64,000 bases of DNA from Poriferisodalis sp965205175 (GTDB taxonomy: Bacteria; Actinomycetota; Acidimicrobiia; Acidimicrobiales; Poriferisodalaceae): assembly GCF_965205175.1 (NCBI RefSeq), contig NZ_OZ242038.1, forward strand, positions 2,108,001 to 2,172,000. The letters are read 5' to 3'. The notes beneath the pieces were generated by a model. It searched no databases, was not told where the DNA came from, and worked only from the letters and a program-made list of their open reading frames with translations. Position numbers and translations under genes: made by a program. This document shows, piece after piece, positions 24,506 to 33,327 of this stretch (the first letter of the stretch is position 1; each line of letters begins with the position of its first letter).

Positions 24506-25744
24506 ATGACCGACACTCGTGATGCCTCGATGGTCGATGAATCTGCCGATGCTGCGATCATGCGGGTCGATGCCGCAATCGACGGACTGCTCGCTTCGTG
24601 CGACCCCGCCCACAGCAGCTACGGAGAGTTCCGAGCCGCGCAGTTCGACGCCGGCCTCGCGTGGGTGCATTTCGACGAAGGCCACGGAGGCCTGGGCGTC
24701 AGCCCCAAACTGCAGCGCCGAGTAGAGGAACGGCTGCGCAAGGCGGGCGCCCCGCCCATGAGGCCGATCATGTTCTTCATGCACCTCGCCGGACCGACCA
24801 TCCACACCCACGGCGACGAAGCGCTCAGGCAGCGCTACCTGCGGCCAATGTTCACCGGCGAGGAGCTGTGGTGCCAGCTCTTCAGCGAGCCAGGCGCCGG
24901 CAGCGACTTCGCCGGCTTGGCGGCTCGGGCGGTCGCAGACGGCGACGAGTGGGTGGTGAACGGCCAGAAAGTCTGGAACACGCTGGCTCATCTGGCCGAC
25001 TACGGGATGCTGGTGACTCGCAGCAATCCTGACGTGCCAAAGCACCGGGGACTCACGTATTTCGCGCTCGACATGAAGCTGCCGGGCGTGGAGGTGCGAC
25101 CGCTGCGCCAGATCACCGGCGAAGCCGAGTTCAACGAGGTGTACTTGACCGACGTGCGCATCGCCGATGCCGATCGCATCGGCGATGTCGGCGACGGCTG
25201 GCGAGTGGCGTTGACCACGCTGATGAACGAGCGCAACGCCATCGGGGCAGGCGGTGGCGGCCAGGCCAAGCGAGCCTCTGGACCGATCTCGGTGCTGGTC
25301 AAGCTGTGGCGCCGGCGAGCAACTGCCGATCGCGACGCCGCCGCCCGGGACCGACTGACGAAGCTGTGGACCCGAGCTGAGGTGTTGCGCCTCACGAACC
25401 TGCGTGCAGGCGCCAACAGACGCAAGGGCAACCCTGGACCCGAGATGTCGATCGCGAAGCTGGCGTCAGCCGAACTCAACCAGGATCTGATGACCTGCGC
25501 GGTCGACCTGATGGGCGCGGAGGGACTCGTCGGCTACGACTACACGTGCCGACGTCCAGAGAACCTGACCGTGGACGGATCCGACGGCGGCATCCAGCAC
25601 GGCTTCCTGCGCGTGCGCGCCAACTCCATCGAGGGCGGCACCTCGGAGATCATGCGGAACATTCTGGGCGAGCAGGTTCTGGGGCTGCCCGGCGAGCCGC
25701 GGCTTGACAAGGATGTGCCCTGGATCGACGTCCCTCGCAACTGA
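24506..25744 (+). CDS. Acyl-CoA dehydrogenase (FadE type)
   Basis: 412-residue FAD flavoprotein for alpha,beta-dehydrogenation of an acyl-CoA. FSEPGAGSDFAGL and the following VVNGQKVWNT form the beta-barrel FAD/substrate region. IEGGTSEIMRNILGEQVLGLP is the C-terminal FAD-binding motif. No Glu is evident at the short-chain catalytic position in this tail, as in long-chain/steroid-type FadE proteins. ATG 24506 lies 13 bp after infA; the in-frame extension back to 24428 would overlap infA and is rejected. Substrate unknown. Confidence 0.9.
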   Translation: MTDTRDASMVDESADAAIMRVDAAIDGLLASCDPAHSSYGEFRAAQFDAGLAWVHFDEGHGGLGVSPKLQRRVEERLRKAGAPPMRPIMFFMHLAGPTIHTHGDEALRQRYLRPMFTGEELWCQLFSEPGAGSDFAGLAARAVADGDEWVVNGQKVWNTLAHLADYGMLVTRSNPDVPKHRGLTYFALDMKLPGVEVRPLRQITGEAEFNEVYLTDVRIADADRIGDVGDGWRVALTTLMNERNAIGAGGGGQAKRASGPISVLVKLWRRRATADRDAAARDRLTKLWTRAEVLRLTNLRAGANRRKGNPGPEMSIAKLASAELNQDLMTCAVDLMGAEGLVGYDYTCRRPENLTVDGSDGGIQHGFLRVRANSIEGGTSEIMRNILGEQVLGLPGEPRLDKDVPWIDVPRN

Positions 25745-25773
25745 CAGCTGCGACGCGCTGGCGTCGGCCGCTG
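25745..25773. terminator. Bidirectional hairpin between convergent genes
   Basis: cgacgc-gctg-gcgtcg (25751-25766) is a perfect 6-bp stem with a 4-nt loop, flanked by an outer CAGC/GCTG pairing (25745-25748 with 25770-25773). It lies between the acyl-CoA dehydrogenase stop and the potD stop 72 bp apart, so it could serve both. No U-tract. Confidence 0.45.
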
Positions 25774-25816
25774 TGCCGGCCTTCTTGGGCTGGCCTGTTG
25801 GGGGGGCTCTTGGCGC

Positions 25817-26956
25817 TCAGCTCTTGGCTTCGGCCAGCATGTCTTGCACGAGCAGGCTCAGGTCGCCCATCGGGGGGATCAGCTCCAGCCGCTCATACAC
25901 CTCCGGCGGCGGGTAGATGCCCGGATCGGAGAGAATCTCCTCCGAGATGTACGGCGTCGCAGCCTCGTTCGGGCTGCCGTAGTAGGTGAAGTTCGTCAGC
26001 GCAGCACCGTTCTCGGCATCGAGCAGGAAGTTGATCATCGCGTGGGCGGAGCACACGTTGTCGGCATTGCGCGGGATGGCCATGGTGTCCACCCAACGGA
26101 CGCCGCCTTGGACGGGAATCGTGTACACGTGCGTGTCGTACGCCTCGGTGTCGGAGAACGACTGGGCGAAGCCGCCGCTCCAGCCGTGCGACACGTCCAC
26201 CTCGCCGTTGACGAGGTCGTCGCCGTAGGTCACCGAGTCGTACTTGACCAGTCGGTCGTGGGTCGCCTTCAGCAGCTCGCCGGCCTGACGGATTGCGTCC
26301 TCGTCGCCGGACTCGATGGTCTCGGTGATGCTGTAGCCCAAGTACTTGAGCGCGGCAGACACGGCTTCGGGCGCGTCGTCGAGCATCGAAATGCCGCCGG
26401 GAACCTGTGCCGCCGTGTCGGCGTCGAAGATGACCGCCCACGTCGACTCGCCGCCCAGCGTCTCGAGCATCTCCTGGGTCATGCCGATACCGGTCGTGCC
26501 CCACTGGTAGGCCGCGTGGTACCGATGCTCGGGGTCGAACGGCGGGTTCTTCCACTCGTCGCCGACGTTGGAGAAATTCGGGATCGCGTCGTAGTTGAGC
26601 GGCAGCAGCAGGTCCTCTTCGATCATCAGCGCGACCATGTAGTCCGACGGCACGACCAAGTCGTAGATGGCCGCCTCCGACTCGACCTGGCTGAGCATCT
26701 GCTCGTTGGAGTCATAGACGGTGTAGTCCACGCTGATGCCGGTCTCTTCTTGGAACGCCGCAAGCAGATCCTCGTCCATGTAGTCAGCCCAGTTGTAGAA
26801 CGCAAGATCGCCGTCAGTCTCACCCGGCTCGCAATCGGCAGCAGTGTTGTCGCTGCCTCCCGAGCCGCATGCGGCGACCAGCAGTGCCACCGTCGCTGCG
26901 AATGCCAGCCAACGCACACGGTGCTTCGGCGCCGCGAGCTTCGTATGGCTGTTCAT
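25817..26956 (-). CDS. potD: Spermidine/putrescine ABC transporter substrate-binding lipoprotein (PotD/PotF type)
   Basis: 379 residues. ATG 26956 is preceded by a strong RBS (GGGGAGGAAC). A signal peptide with lipobox (ALLVAAC, Cys ~29) is followed by LAFYNWADYMDEDLLAAFQEETGI, the typical PotD opening, and YDLVVPSDYMVALMIEEDLL. The protein should be a lipid-anchored polyamine-binding component. It is the last gene of speB-potA-potB-potC-potD, separated from potC by 152 bp with its own RBS, so it may also be expressed separately. Confidence 0.92.
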   Translation of the reverse strand: MNSHTKLAAPKHRVRWLAFAATVALLVAACGSGGSDNTAADCEPGETDGDLAFYNWADYMDEDLLAAFQEETGISVDYTVYDSNEQMLSQVESEAAIYDLVVPSDYMVALMIEEDLLLPLNYDAIPNFSNVGDEWKNPPFDPEHRYHAAYQWGTTGIGMTQEMLETLGGESTWAVIFDADTAAQVPGGISMLDDAPEAVSAALKYLGYSITETIESGDEDAIRQAGELLKATHDRLVKYDSVTYGDDLVNGEVDVSHGWSGGFAQSFSDTEAYDTHVYTIPVQGGVRWVDTMAIPRNADNVCSAHAMINFLLDAENGAALTNFTYYGSPNEAATPYISEEILSDPGIYPPPEVYERLELIPPMGDLSLLVQDMLAEAKS

Positions 26957-27108
26957 GGTTCCTCCCCTGTGGGTGCAATGAATGAGCGCAGCGAATGTCT
27001 CTGCGCTGCTCACAGTAGTGCCTGCGCGGCCGGTACGCGAACAGCCAGAAGCGCAAGGGACCGGGCCGTGCCTCGATGTCAGTTGCCGGCGACCCAGAGG
27101 CGCCGGCG

Positions 27109-27945
27109 TCATCGTGTGGTGCTGCCGCGGCGCTGCAGCGACAGCGACGCCATCACCAACGTGATCGAAGCAGCCAGCATCAGCGTGGAGATGGCATTCA
27201 GCTCGGGAGTGACGCCCTGACGGATGGTGCTGAACACGTAGACGGGCAGCGTGGTTGCACCCGGTCCGGCGGTGAATCCTGAGATGACGACATCGTCGAG
27301 GGACAGCGTCAGCGCCAGGAGTGCGCCCGCAGCGATGCCGGGCGCAATGAGCGGCAGCGTGATCCTCGTGAAGGTGCGCCACGGCGATGCGTAGAGATCA
27401 CGCGCTGCCTCCTCCAGCGTCCGGTCGAACTGGTCGAGACGAGCGCGCACCACCACGGCGACGAACGAAATGCTGAAGGCGATGTGGCTGAGCGCCACGG
27501 TGGTGATCCCCAAGGTGAGCCTCGGGCCGATCGCGTCGATGAGCTTGAACGCCTCCGCGAAGAAGACGAGCAGCATGACGGCCATGGTGATGTCCGGGAT
27601 GACGATGGGCAGGTACAAGGTGCCGTCGAGTGCTCGCCGTCCCCGGAATCGGTAACGGTCCAGCGCCAGTGCTACCGCCGTGCCCAGCAGCGTCGACACG
27701 ACGGTCGAGCTGATCGCGACGATGAGCGACACGCGCAGCGCGCTGATGACTTGCGAGTTGCCGAAGACCTCGCCGTACCAACGCGGCGACAGTCCCTGCC
27801 ACACATTGACCCGCTCTGAGTCGTTGAACGAGAACACCACCAGCACAGCGATCGGCACGTACAAGAACGCGAACACCAGCCAGGCGTTCGCCTTCAGCAG
27901 GTACCGCGCCAGCCTTCCGGCGCTGAGGGAGTTCGCCGGTTGCAC
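27109..27945 (-). CDS. potC: Polyamine ABC transporter permease (PotC type)
   Basis: 278-residue permease with about six TM segments. FLYVPIAVLVVFSFN at the start, the LYLPIVIPDITMAV segment and the EAA loop LEEAARDLYASPWRTFTRITLPLIAPG are characteristic. GTG 27945 leaves 13 bp after potB; an ATG at 28023 in frame would overlap potB by 65 bp and add a basic tail. It should pair with PotB. Confidence 0.9.
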   Translation of the reverse strand: MQPANSLSAGRLARYLLKANAWLVFAFLYVPIAVLVVFSFNDSERVNVWQGLSPRWYGEVFGNSQVISALRVSLIVAISSTVVSTLLGTAVALALDRYRFRGRRALDGTLYLPIVIPDITMAVMLLVFFAEAFKLIDAIGPRLTLGITTVALSHIAFSISFVAVVVRARLDQFDRTLEEAARDLYASPWRTFTRITLPLIAPGIAAGALLALTLSLDDVVISGFTAGPGATTLPVYVFSTIRQGVTPELNAISTLMLAASITLVMASLSLQRRGSTTR

Positions 27946-27958
27946 GGTCAGGCGCCGC

Positions 27959-28906
27959 TCACGGCGCGAAGCCTTGGGTTCGCTCGGCGCGAGCGGCGTG
28001 CCGCTGGTTGAGCGCGACGGCAAGGAGCATGGCCACGATGATCAGCACGCTGAGCGCGGCGCCCAGCGGCCAGTTGCGGGCAGCTTGGAACTGGCGGGCG
28101 ACATAGGAGCCGAGCAGCAGCGTCTTTGCTCCGCCGAGAATCTCCGGCACCACGTAGGCGCCGAAGCTCGGAACGAACACCAGTATCGTGCCCGCCACGA
28201 TTCCCGAGCGCGTGAGCGGTACGGTCACGCGCCAGAATGCCTTGGCGCCGCTGGCATACAGGTCGCGGGCGGCTTCTACCAAACGCCAGTCCATGCGTTC
28301 GAGCGCCACGTAGAGCGGCAGCACCATGAAGGTGAGGAACCCGTACACCATGCCCAGCACCACGGCCGTGGGGGTGAACAGGATCCGAAACGTTCCCCAT
28401 CCCATCGCCTCGCTCAGCGCCGAGGCCGGGCCGTTGGAGCCGAGGAGGAACCGGATGGCGAAGATGCGCACCAGCCCGTTGGTCCAGAAGGGGATCATCA
28501 CCAGCACCAGCAGCCTGGCGCGCAGGCGCGGCGGACGAGTGGCCAAGTAGTACGCGAACGGATAGGCCACCACCAAGCAGAGCGCGGTGGTGAGCGTGGC
28601 GAGCCACGCCGAGCGGGCGATGACGCCCAGGATCACGTCGTCGGCGAGGCGCTCGTAGGCGTCCACGTTCCAGCCGCTCAACGAGGTTCGGCCCGTGGAC
28701 GTCCGCGTTGCAAACGAGTACACCGTGATGAGCCCCAGCGGCGCAACGAAGAACACCCCCAGATACAGCGCGCCGGGCGCCGCGATGAGCGTGCCAGTCC
28801 GGCGTCTTCTTCGCTGGATGGCTGCCTCATCGGGCGACTCCGCCGGCGGGGCAGCGGGCTTGGCCTGTCGGTCCGACGAACGGCTCGCGCTATGCCGCCG
28901 CAGCAT
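27959..28906 (-). CDS. potB: Polyamine ABC transporter permease (PotB type)
   Basis: 315-residue permease with six predicted TM segments, beginning LYLGVFFVAPLGLITVYSF after a ~45-residue charged N-terminal extension. The EAA loop is LVEAARDLYASGAKAFWRVTVPLTRSG, and FVPSFGAYVVPEILGGAKTLLLG is typical for PotB. It abuts potA with a 1-bp overlap (ATG at 28906, potA stop at 28906-28908). Confidence 0.91.
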   Translation of the reverse strand: MLRRHSASRSSDRQAKPAAPPAESPDEAAIQRRRRRTGTLIAAPGALYLGVFFVAPLGLITVYSFATRTSTGRTSLSGWNVDAYERLADDVILGVIARSAWLATLTTALCLVVAYPFAYYLATRPPRLRARLLVLVMIPFWTNGLVRIFAIRFLLGSNGPASALSEAMGWGTFRILFTPTAVVLGMVYGFLTFMVLPLYVALERMDWRLVEAARDLYASGAKAFWRVTVPLTRSGIVAGTILVFVPSFGAYVVPEILGGAKTLLLGSYVARQFQAARNWPLGAALSVLIIVAMLLAVALNQRHAARAERTQGFAP

Positions 28907-30036
28907 CAGTCCGTCACGACCGTGGTGGTGTCGGGCCGCCAGCTGACCGAGACCGGCTCGCCCGCGGCGAACGCCGCCGAGCCGATTGCGGCTCGGACGG
29001 TGATGACCTCGGGGCTTGCTTCGGCGCCGGATTGCCGGCGTCGACCTGTCTGATCGAGCGTCACCGTGTACACGTAGGCATGGCCGAGGTAGGTGGCATC
29101 GGCGACGATGCCGTCGAGGCTGGGCGCATCGCAGGGCGCGTCGCCGACGCGGTGCAGCTGCATCTGTTCGGGGCGCACGCTCAGAGCTACAGCTGTGCCT
29201 GCCGCCACGTCGTTCGCCGCAGTCACCACGCCGCCTGATCGGAGGCGGATCTCCGACGGTCCCAGCGTGGTGCCGTCGAGCAGGTTGGTGCGACCGATGA
29301 AGTCCGCCACGAAGCGATTGGCGGGATGCTCGTAGACCTGCGCGGGCGTCCCGACCTGGAGCAGTCTGCCTCGGGACATGACGCCGACTCGGTCGCTCAT
29401 GGCCAGCGCCTCTTCTTGATCGTGGGTCACGAACACGAACGTGATGCCCACTTCACGCTGCAAGGCCTTCAGCTCGCCTTGCATCTCATGGCGCAGCTTC
29501 AGGTCCAGCGCTCCCAGTGGTTCGTCCAGCAAGAGCACCTTGGGCTGATTGACCAGCGCCCGCGCCAAGGCCACCCGCTGCTGCTGCCCGCCTGAGAGCT
29601 GCGACGGCCGGCGGTGCTCCATGCCTTCGAGCTGCACCAGCGCCGTCGCCTCGGCCACTTGGCGTTCAGCGTCGCGCCCGCGGATGCCGCGCATCGACAG
29701 CCCGAAGGAGATGTTCTGTGCAACCGTCATGTGAGGAAACAAGGCGTATGCCTGGAACACGGTGTTCACCGGTCGGCGGTCGGGCGGCCAGGCGGCGACT
29801 TCCTCGCCGAAGATGAGCAGGCTGCCGTGCGTCGGTATGTCGAGCCCGGCAATCATCCGCAGGGTCGTGGTCTTGCCGCACCCGGAAGGACCCAACAGCG
29901 CGAAGAACTCGCCGTCGCCGATGCGCAGGTTGATGCCGTCCACGGCCGTGACGTCCCCGAAGCGCTTGGCGATGCCGCGCAGTTCCACAGCCGGCGCGCC
30001 GGCGGCGCTGACTCTCGCCGCGGTGCTGTCGCTCAC
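28906..30036 (-). CDS. potA: Polyamine ABC transporter ATPase (PotA type)
   Basis: 376-residue ATPase. Walker A GPSGCGKTT, Q-loop FQAYALFPHM, signature LSGGQQQR, Walker B VLLLDEPLGALD and H-loop VTHDQEEAL are intact. A C-terminal TOBE domain (about 275-370) holds the regulatory part. GTG start overlaps the speB stop by 4 bp. It energises the PotB/PotC channel. Confidence 0.93.
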   Translation of the reverse strand: MSDSTAARVSAAGAPAVELRGIAKRFGDVTAVDGINLRIGDGEFFALLGPSGCGKTTTLRMIAGLDIPTHGSLLIFGEEVAAWPPDRRPVNTVFQAYALFPHMTVAQNISFGLSMRGIRGRDAERQVAEATALVQLEGMEHRRPSQLSGGQQQRVALARALVNQPKVLLLDEPLGALDLKLRHEMQGELKALQREVGITFVFVTHDQEEALAMSDRVGVMSRGRLLQVGTPAQVYEHPANRFVADFIGRTNLLDGTTLGPSEIRLRSGGVVTAANDVAAGTAVALSVRPEQMQLHRVGDAPCDAPSLDGIVADATYLGHAYVYTVTLDQTGRRRQSGAEASPEVITVRAAIGSAAFAAGEPVSVSWRPDTTTVVTD

Positions 30037-31058
30037 GTGCGTCCCAGCGGCGTGACCGGCACGCCGGCGCGCACTGCTCGGGTGCAGATGAAGTCGTGGG
30101 CGATGGTGGCTGCAGCGAGTGCGGTGATCTCTGACACGTCGTAGGCGGGCGCCACCTCCACCACGTCCATCCCGACGACCTCAACCGACGCGAGCCCGCG
30201 CACGATCTCCAGCGCTTGGGCCGTGGTCAGCCCGCCTGCTACGGGCGTGCCGGTGCCTGGTGCAAAGGCAGGGTCCAAGCAGTCGATGTCGAAGGTGAGG
30301 TACGCACGGCGGTCTCCTACCCGCTCTCGCACGACCTCGAGCACGGCGGCGGGGCCGTTGCGGTGTACCCACGGCGCGCCGAGCACCGCGAAGCCGAAGT
30401 CCTGTTCATTGTGCGTCCGAATGCCGATCTGCACCGACGCGTGAGGATCGATGATGCCCTCCCGCAGTGCCCGCAGGAACATCGAGCCGTGGTCGAGCCG
30501 GCCGTCCTCGTCAGGCCAGGTGTCGGGATGTGCGTCGAAGTGGATGAGCGACAACGGCCCGTACCGTGCTGCGTGCGCCCGCAGCATCGGGTAGGTGACG
30601 AAGTGGTCGCCGCCGAAGGTCACCGTGAGTACACCGTGGTCGAGGAGCGCCGCGCAGTGGGCCTCGATCCGCCCTACGGCTTCGGCTGGGTGGCCGTAGT
30701 CGATGAAGCAGTCTCCGTAGTCGGCGACGGCGAGATGCTCGAACGGGTCGAAGCCAAACGGGTAGGCGTCCAGCTCGGCCAGACCTGTCGAAGCTGCCCG
30801 GATGGCACGAGGTCCTAGGCGCGCGCCGGGACGATTGGACGTGGCCATGTCGAAAGGGATGCCCGAAACCACGATGTCGGCATCGGCGATGTCTCGGGTG
30901 TAGCGGCGACGCAGGAACGACAGCGTTCCGCCGTAGGTCATCTCGGGCGCACGCCCGGTCAGCTGCGAGGCGCGAAACGCCTGATCGCCGGCGAACGCAG
31001 TGTCGGCGCCTGCTGACAAGCCCTTGCCGCTCGGCTGCGTTGTCGAACCGTCGTTCAT
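30033..31058 (-). CDS. speB: Agmatinase / ureohydrolase family protein
   Basis: 341-residue binuclear-manganese ureohydrolase. The three metal motifs are FGGDH, HFDAHPDT and FDIDCLDPAFAPGTGTP. SNRPGARLGPRAIR near the N-terminus also fits agmatinase rather than arginase. The reaction would be agmatine to putrescine plus urea. Position as first gene of the pot operon, with a GTGA overlap to potA, supports a polyamine role. Guanidinobutyrase or a related guanidine hydrolase is an alternative. Confidence 0.9.
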   Translation of the reverse strand: MNDGSTTQPSGKGLSAGADTAFAGDQAFRASQLTGRAPEMTYGGTLSFLRRRYTRDIADADIVVSGIPFDMATSNRPGARLGPRAIRAASTGLAELDAYPFGFDPFEHLAVADYGDCFIDYGHPAEAVGRIEAHCAALLDHGVLTVTFGGDHFVTYPMLRAHAARYGPLSLIHFDAHPDTWPDEDGRLDHGSMFLRALREGIIDPHASVQIGIRTHNEQDFGFAVLGAPWVHRNGPAAVLEVVRERVGDRRAYLTFDIDCLDPAFAPGTGTPVAGGLTTAQALEIVRGLASVEVVGMDVVEVAPAYDVSEITALAAATIAHDFICTRAVRAGVPVTPLGRT

Positions 31059-31089
31059 GTGTCGCGAAGGCGTCGCCGCAGCGAGCGGT

Positions 31090-31854
31090 TCACGGCCGAG
31101 TCGCCAGACGGGGGTTGCGCCACATGATCAGCGCAGCCCAGCTGTCGGTGGCGGGGTCGCTGAGGTAGTTCGGCAGCCCGCACACCGCCTCGAAGCCGTT
31201 GTCGATCTGGAAGCTCAGCGTTCGGTCGTACAGTTCGCCTGCCCGCACGCGGGCGATGTACTCGTCGGCGCTCATCTCCGCCTTGTGGTCGGCGTAGCCG
31301 GGCATGACGCCGCCGGCCACGATGCCCTCGAGTCCGAGATCGACGCAGACCTGCTTGCGCAGCTCGTACAGCTCGCCGCCGATGCCACGGCGGCGGTACT
31401 CGGGTCGGGTGGCGATGCTGGTGCCGTAATACCATCGGCCGGTCCGGAGGTGGCCGCTGCCGCTGTGGTCGCTGGGCACGATGTCGGCGATGGTGTGCAG
31501 CGGATCGTCCGGATCGAAATTGCAGCGGATGCCGACGCCCATCGCGACCAGGCGGTCGCCGTCGAAACCGGCAAAGCAGCCCTCGGGGAAGTCACGCGCC
31601 AGCTGATCGAACGCAGACTCGTCGTAGAGATCGTGCGGGTCGGCAGTCGGGTGGCTCGACAGCTCCAAGGCCTCGAGCTCAGCGGCCCAAGCCGGCTGGA
31701 TCTGGGCATAGCGCAGGCCCGACTGCTTGCCCACCGATACCGCGTCGATGTGGCGCATTGGCAGCATCCCCTCCGGTACATCGGCATCCGGCAGCCTCAG
31801 CCGATAGTACAAGTGGCTGAAGTGGGCTGTTGACTCAACTAGCTTGCGCGCCAT
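31090..31854 (-). CDS. GNAT family N-acetyltransferase
   Basis: 254 residues with a single GNAT fold. GTSIATRPEYRRRGIGGELYELRKQVC carries the acetyl-CoA pyrophosphate loop (RRRGIG). VAMGVGIRCNFD forms the central strand before it, and a C-terminal NGFEAVCGLPNYLSDPATDSWA resembles the acetyltransferase part of hydrolase-linked GNATs. ATG 31854 lies in CCATGG and overlaps the start of the divergent FAD gene. It is 31 bp upstream of speB, so polyamine acetylation is a reasonable inference but not shown. Confidence 0.83.
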   Translation of the reverse strand: MARKLVESTAHFSHLYYRLRLPDADVPEGMLPMRHIDAVSVGKQSGLRYAQIQPAWAAELEALELSSHPTADPHDLYDESAFDQLARDFPEGCFAGFDGDRLVAMGVGIRCNFDPDDPLHTIADIVPSDHSGSGHLRTGRWYYGTSIATRPEYRRRGIGGELYELRKQVCVDLGLEGIVAGGVMPGYADHKAEMSADEYIARVRAGELYDRTLSFQIDNGFEAVCGLPNYLSDPATDSWAALIMWRNPRLATRP

Positions 31855-33307
31855 GGCACGCCTCGTCGGTGACCGTGCGGCAGCTCTCCGGTCGGCGTCG
31901 ACGGTGCCGCTGTGGATCGACCGGCTCGAACCATCCGTCGCGCACCGTGCAGGACTCGAGGCCGACCTGGATGCAGACGTCGCCATCGTCGGCGGCGGGT
32001 TCAGCGGATTGTGGACTGCGTATTACCTGAAGCGTCTGGCACCGGCGCTGCGGGTGGTCGTCATCGAGCGGCACCACTGCGGATTCGGCGCCTCGGGTCG
32101 CAACGGCGGCTGGGCCATCGGGGAGCTGGCCGGCTCATATGCCGACTATGCACGGCGTTCGAGTCGAAGCGGATCTCCGGGTGATTCCCTGCGTCTGATG
32201 CGAGCGATGTTCGACGCAGTCGACGAGATCGGTCGGGTCGCTGCGGCCGAATCCATCGACTGCGACTACGCCAAGGGCGGCACCATCCGAGTCGCTCGAA
32301 CCGCGCCGCAGGCGCAGCGACAGACTGCCGAAGCCGCTGAGGCCCAACGTCTCGGGCTCACCGAGGACGAATTCCGTCTGCTCGGCCCCGACGAGGCGTG
32401 TGAACAGCTGAATGCCACCGGCGTCCGCAGCGGCATCTTGGTGGGTCCCTCGGCAGTGGTGGACCCCGCCAAGCTGGCGACCGGGCTGGCCCGGACGGTT
32501 GAGCAGTCTGGCGTGGAGATCTATGAGCAGACCCGAGCAACCGCCATCGGCACGGCTGCACTGCAGGTGGTGCCGAACGCCCAAGACCGGGCACCGAGCA
32601 GCCGGCGCGTTCATGCGCCGGTGATCGTGCGGGCAACCGAGGCGTACACCCGAGACCTGCGAGGCTCGCGGCGGGAACTCTTGCCGGTGTACTCGCGCAT
32701 GATCGCTACCGAGCCCCTGCCCGACGAGTTCTTCGATGACATCGGCTTGGCCGCGCGCCCGAGCTTCGCTGACGATCGTCGCATGGTCACCTACGGCCAG
32801 CGGACCGCCGACAACCGCATTGCGTTCGGCGCGACCGGCGTGCCCTACAGCTTCGGCTCGCGGATCAAGCCTTCGATGGAGGAACATCTGGGCATGCATC
32901 GGCGAATCTGGCGCATCCTGGCCGAGATGCTCCCGCAGCTGAACGACGTCGGCATCACGCACCGCTGGGGAGGTGCGCTGGGCATTCCCCGCAACTGGCT
33001 GCCTGGCGTGCGCTTCTGCCCGCAGACCGGGCGGGGCACGCTCGGCGGTTACGTCGGCGAGGGCGTGGCCGCGTCCAATCTCGCGGGCCGCACGCTGGCT
33101 GAGCTGATCGCCGGATGCAACACCGATCGCACCCGTCTGCCGTGGGTGGGGGTCAGCTCGCGACGCTGGGAACCCGAGCCGCTGCGCTGGCTGGGCGTGC
33201 GCTCCAGCCGGGCACTGCTGGGCGTGGCTGACCGACGCGAGCTGCGTTCGGATCGACCGGATCGCGTCGCATCAGGCATCGCGCGGGCGCTGCGCGGCGG
33301 CCACTGA
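31853..33307 (+). CDS. FAD-dependent oxidoreductase (DAO / gamma-glutamylputrescine oxidase-like)
   Basis: 484-residue D-amino-acid-oxidase-fold flavoprotein. The dinucleotide motif VAIVGGGFSGLWTAYYL is at about residue 44, and GFGASGRNGGWAIG matches the OrdL/PuuB group of amine oxidases. GYVGEGVAASNLAGRTLAELI closes the FAD site. It probably oxidises a secondary or primary amine; neighbouring polyamine genes suggest putrescine or a derivative. ATG 31853 overlaps the minus-strand start codon of the GNAT gene; a GTG at 31907 is an alternative start. Confidence 0.87.
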   Translation: MARLVGDRAAALRSASTVPLWIDRLEPSVAHRAGLEADLDADVAIVGGGFSGLWTAYYLKRLAPALRVVVIERHHCGFGASGRNGGWAIGELAGSYADYARRSSRSGSPGDSLRLMRAMFDAVDEIGRVAAAESIDCDYAKGGTIRVARTAPQAQRQTAEAAEAQRLGLTEDEFRLLGPDEACEQLNATGVRSGILVGPSAVVDPAKLATGLARTVEQSGVEIYEQTRATAIGTAALQVVPNAQDRAPSSRRVHAPVIVRATEAYTRDLRGSRRELLPVYSRMIATEPLPDEFFDDIGLAARPSFADDRRMVTYGQRTADNRIAFGATGVPYSFGSRIKPSMEEHLGMHRRIWRILAEMLPQLNDVGITHRWGGALGIPRNWLPGVRFCPQTGRGTLGGYVGEGVAASNLAGRTLAELIAGCNTDRTRLPWVGVSSRRWEPEPLRWLGVRSSRALLGVADRRELRSDRPDRVASGIARALRGGH

Positions 33308-33327
33308 ACGGGCCGGCACAGCTCGGG

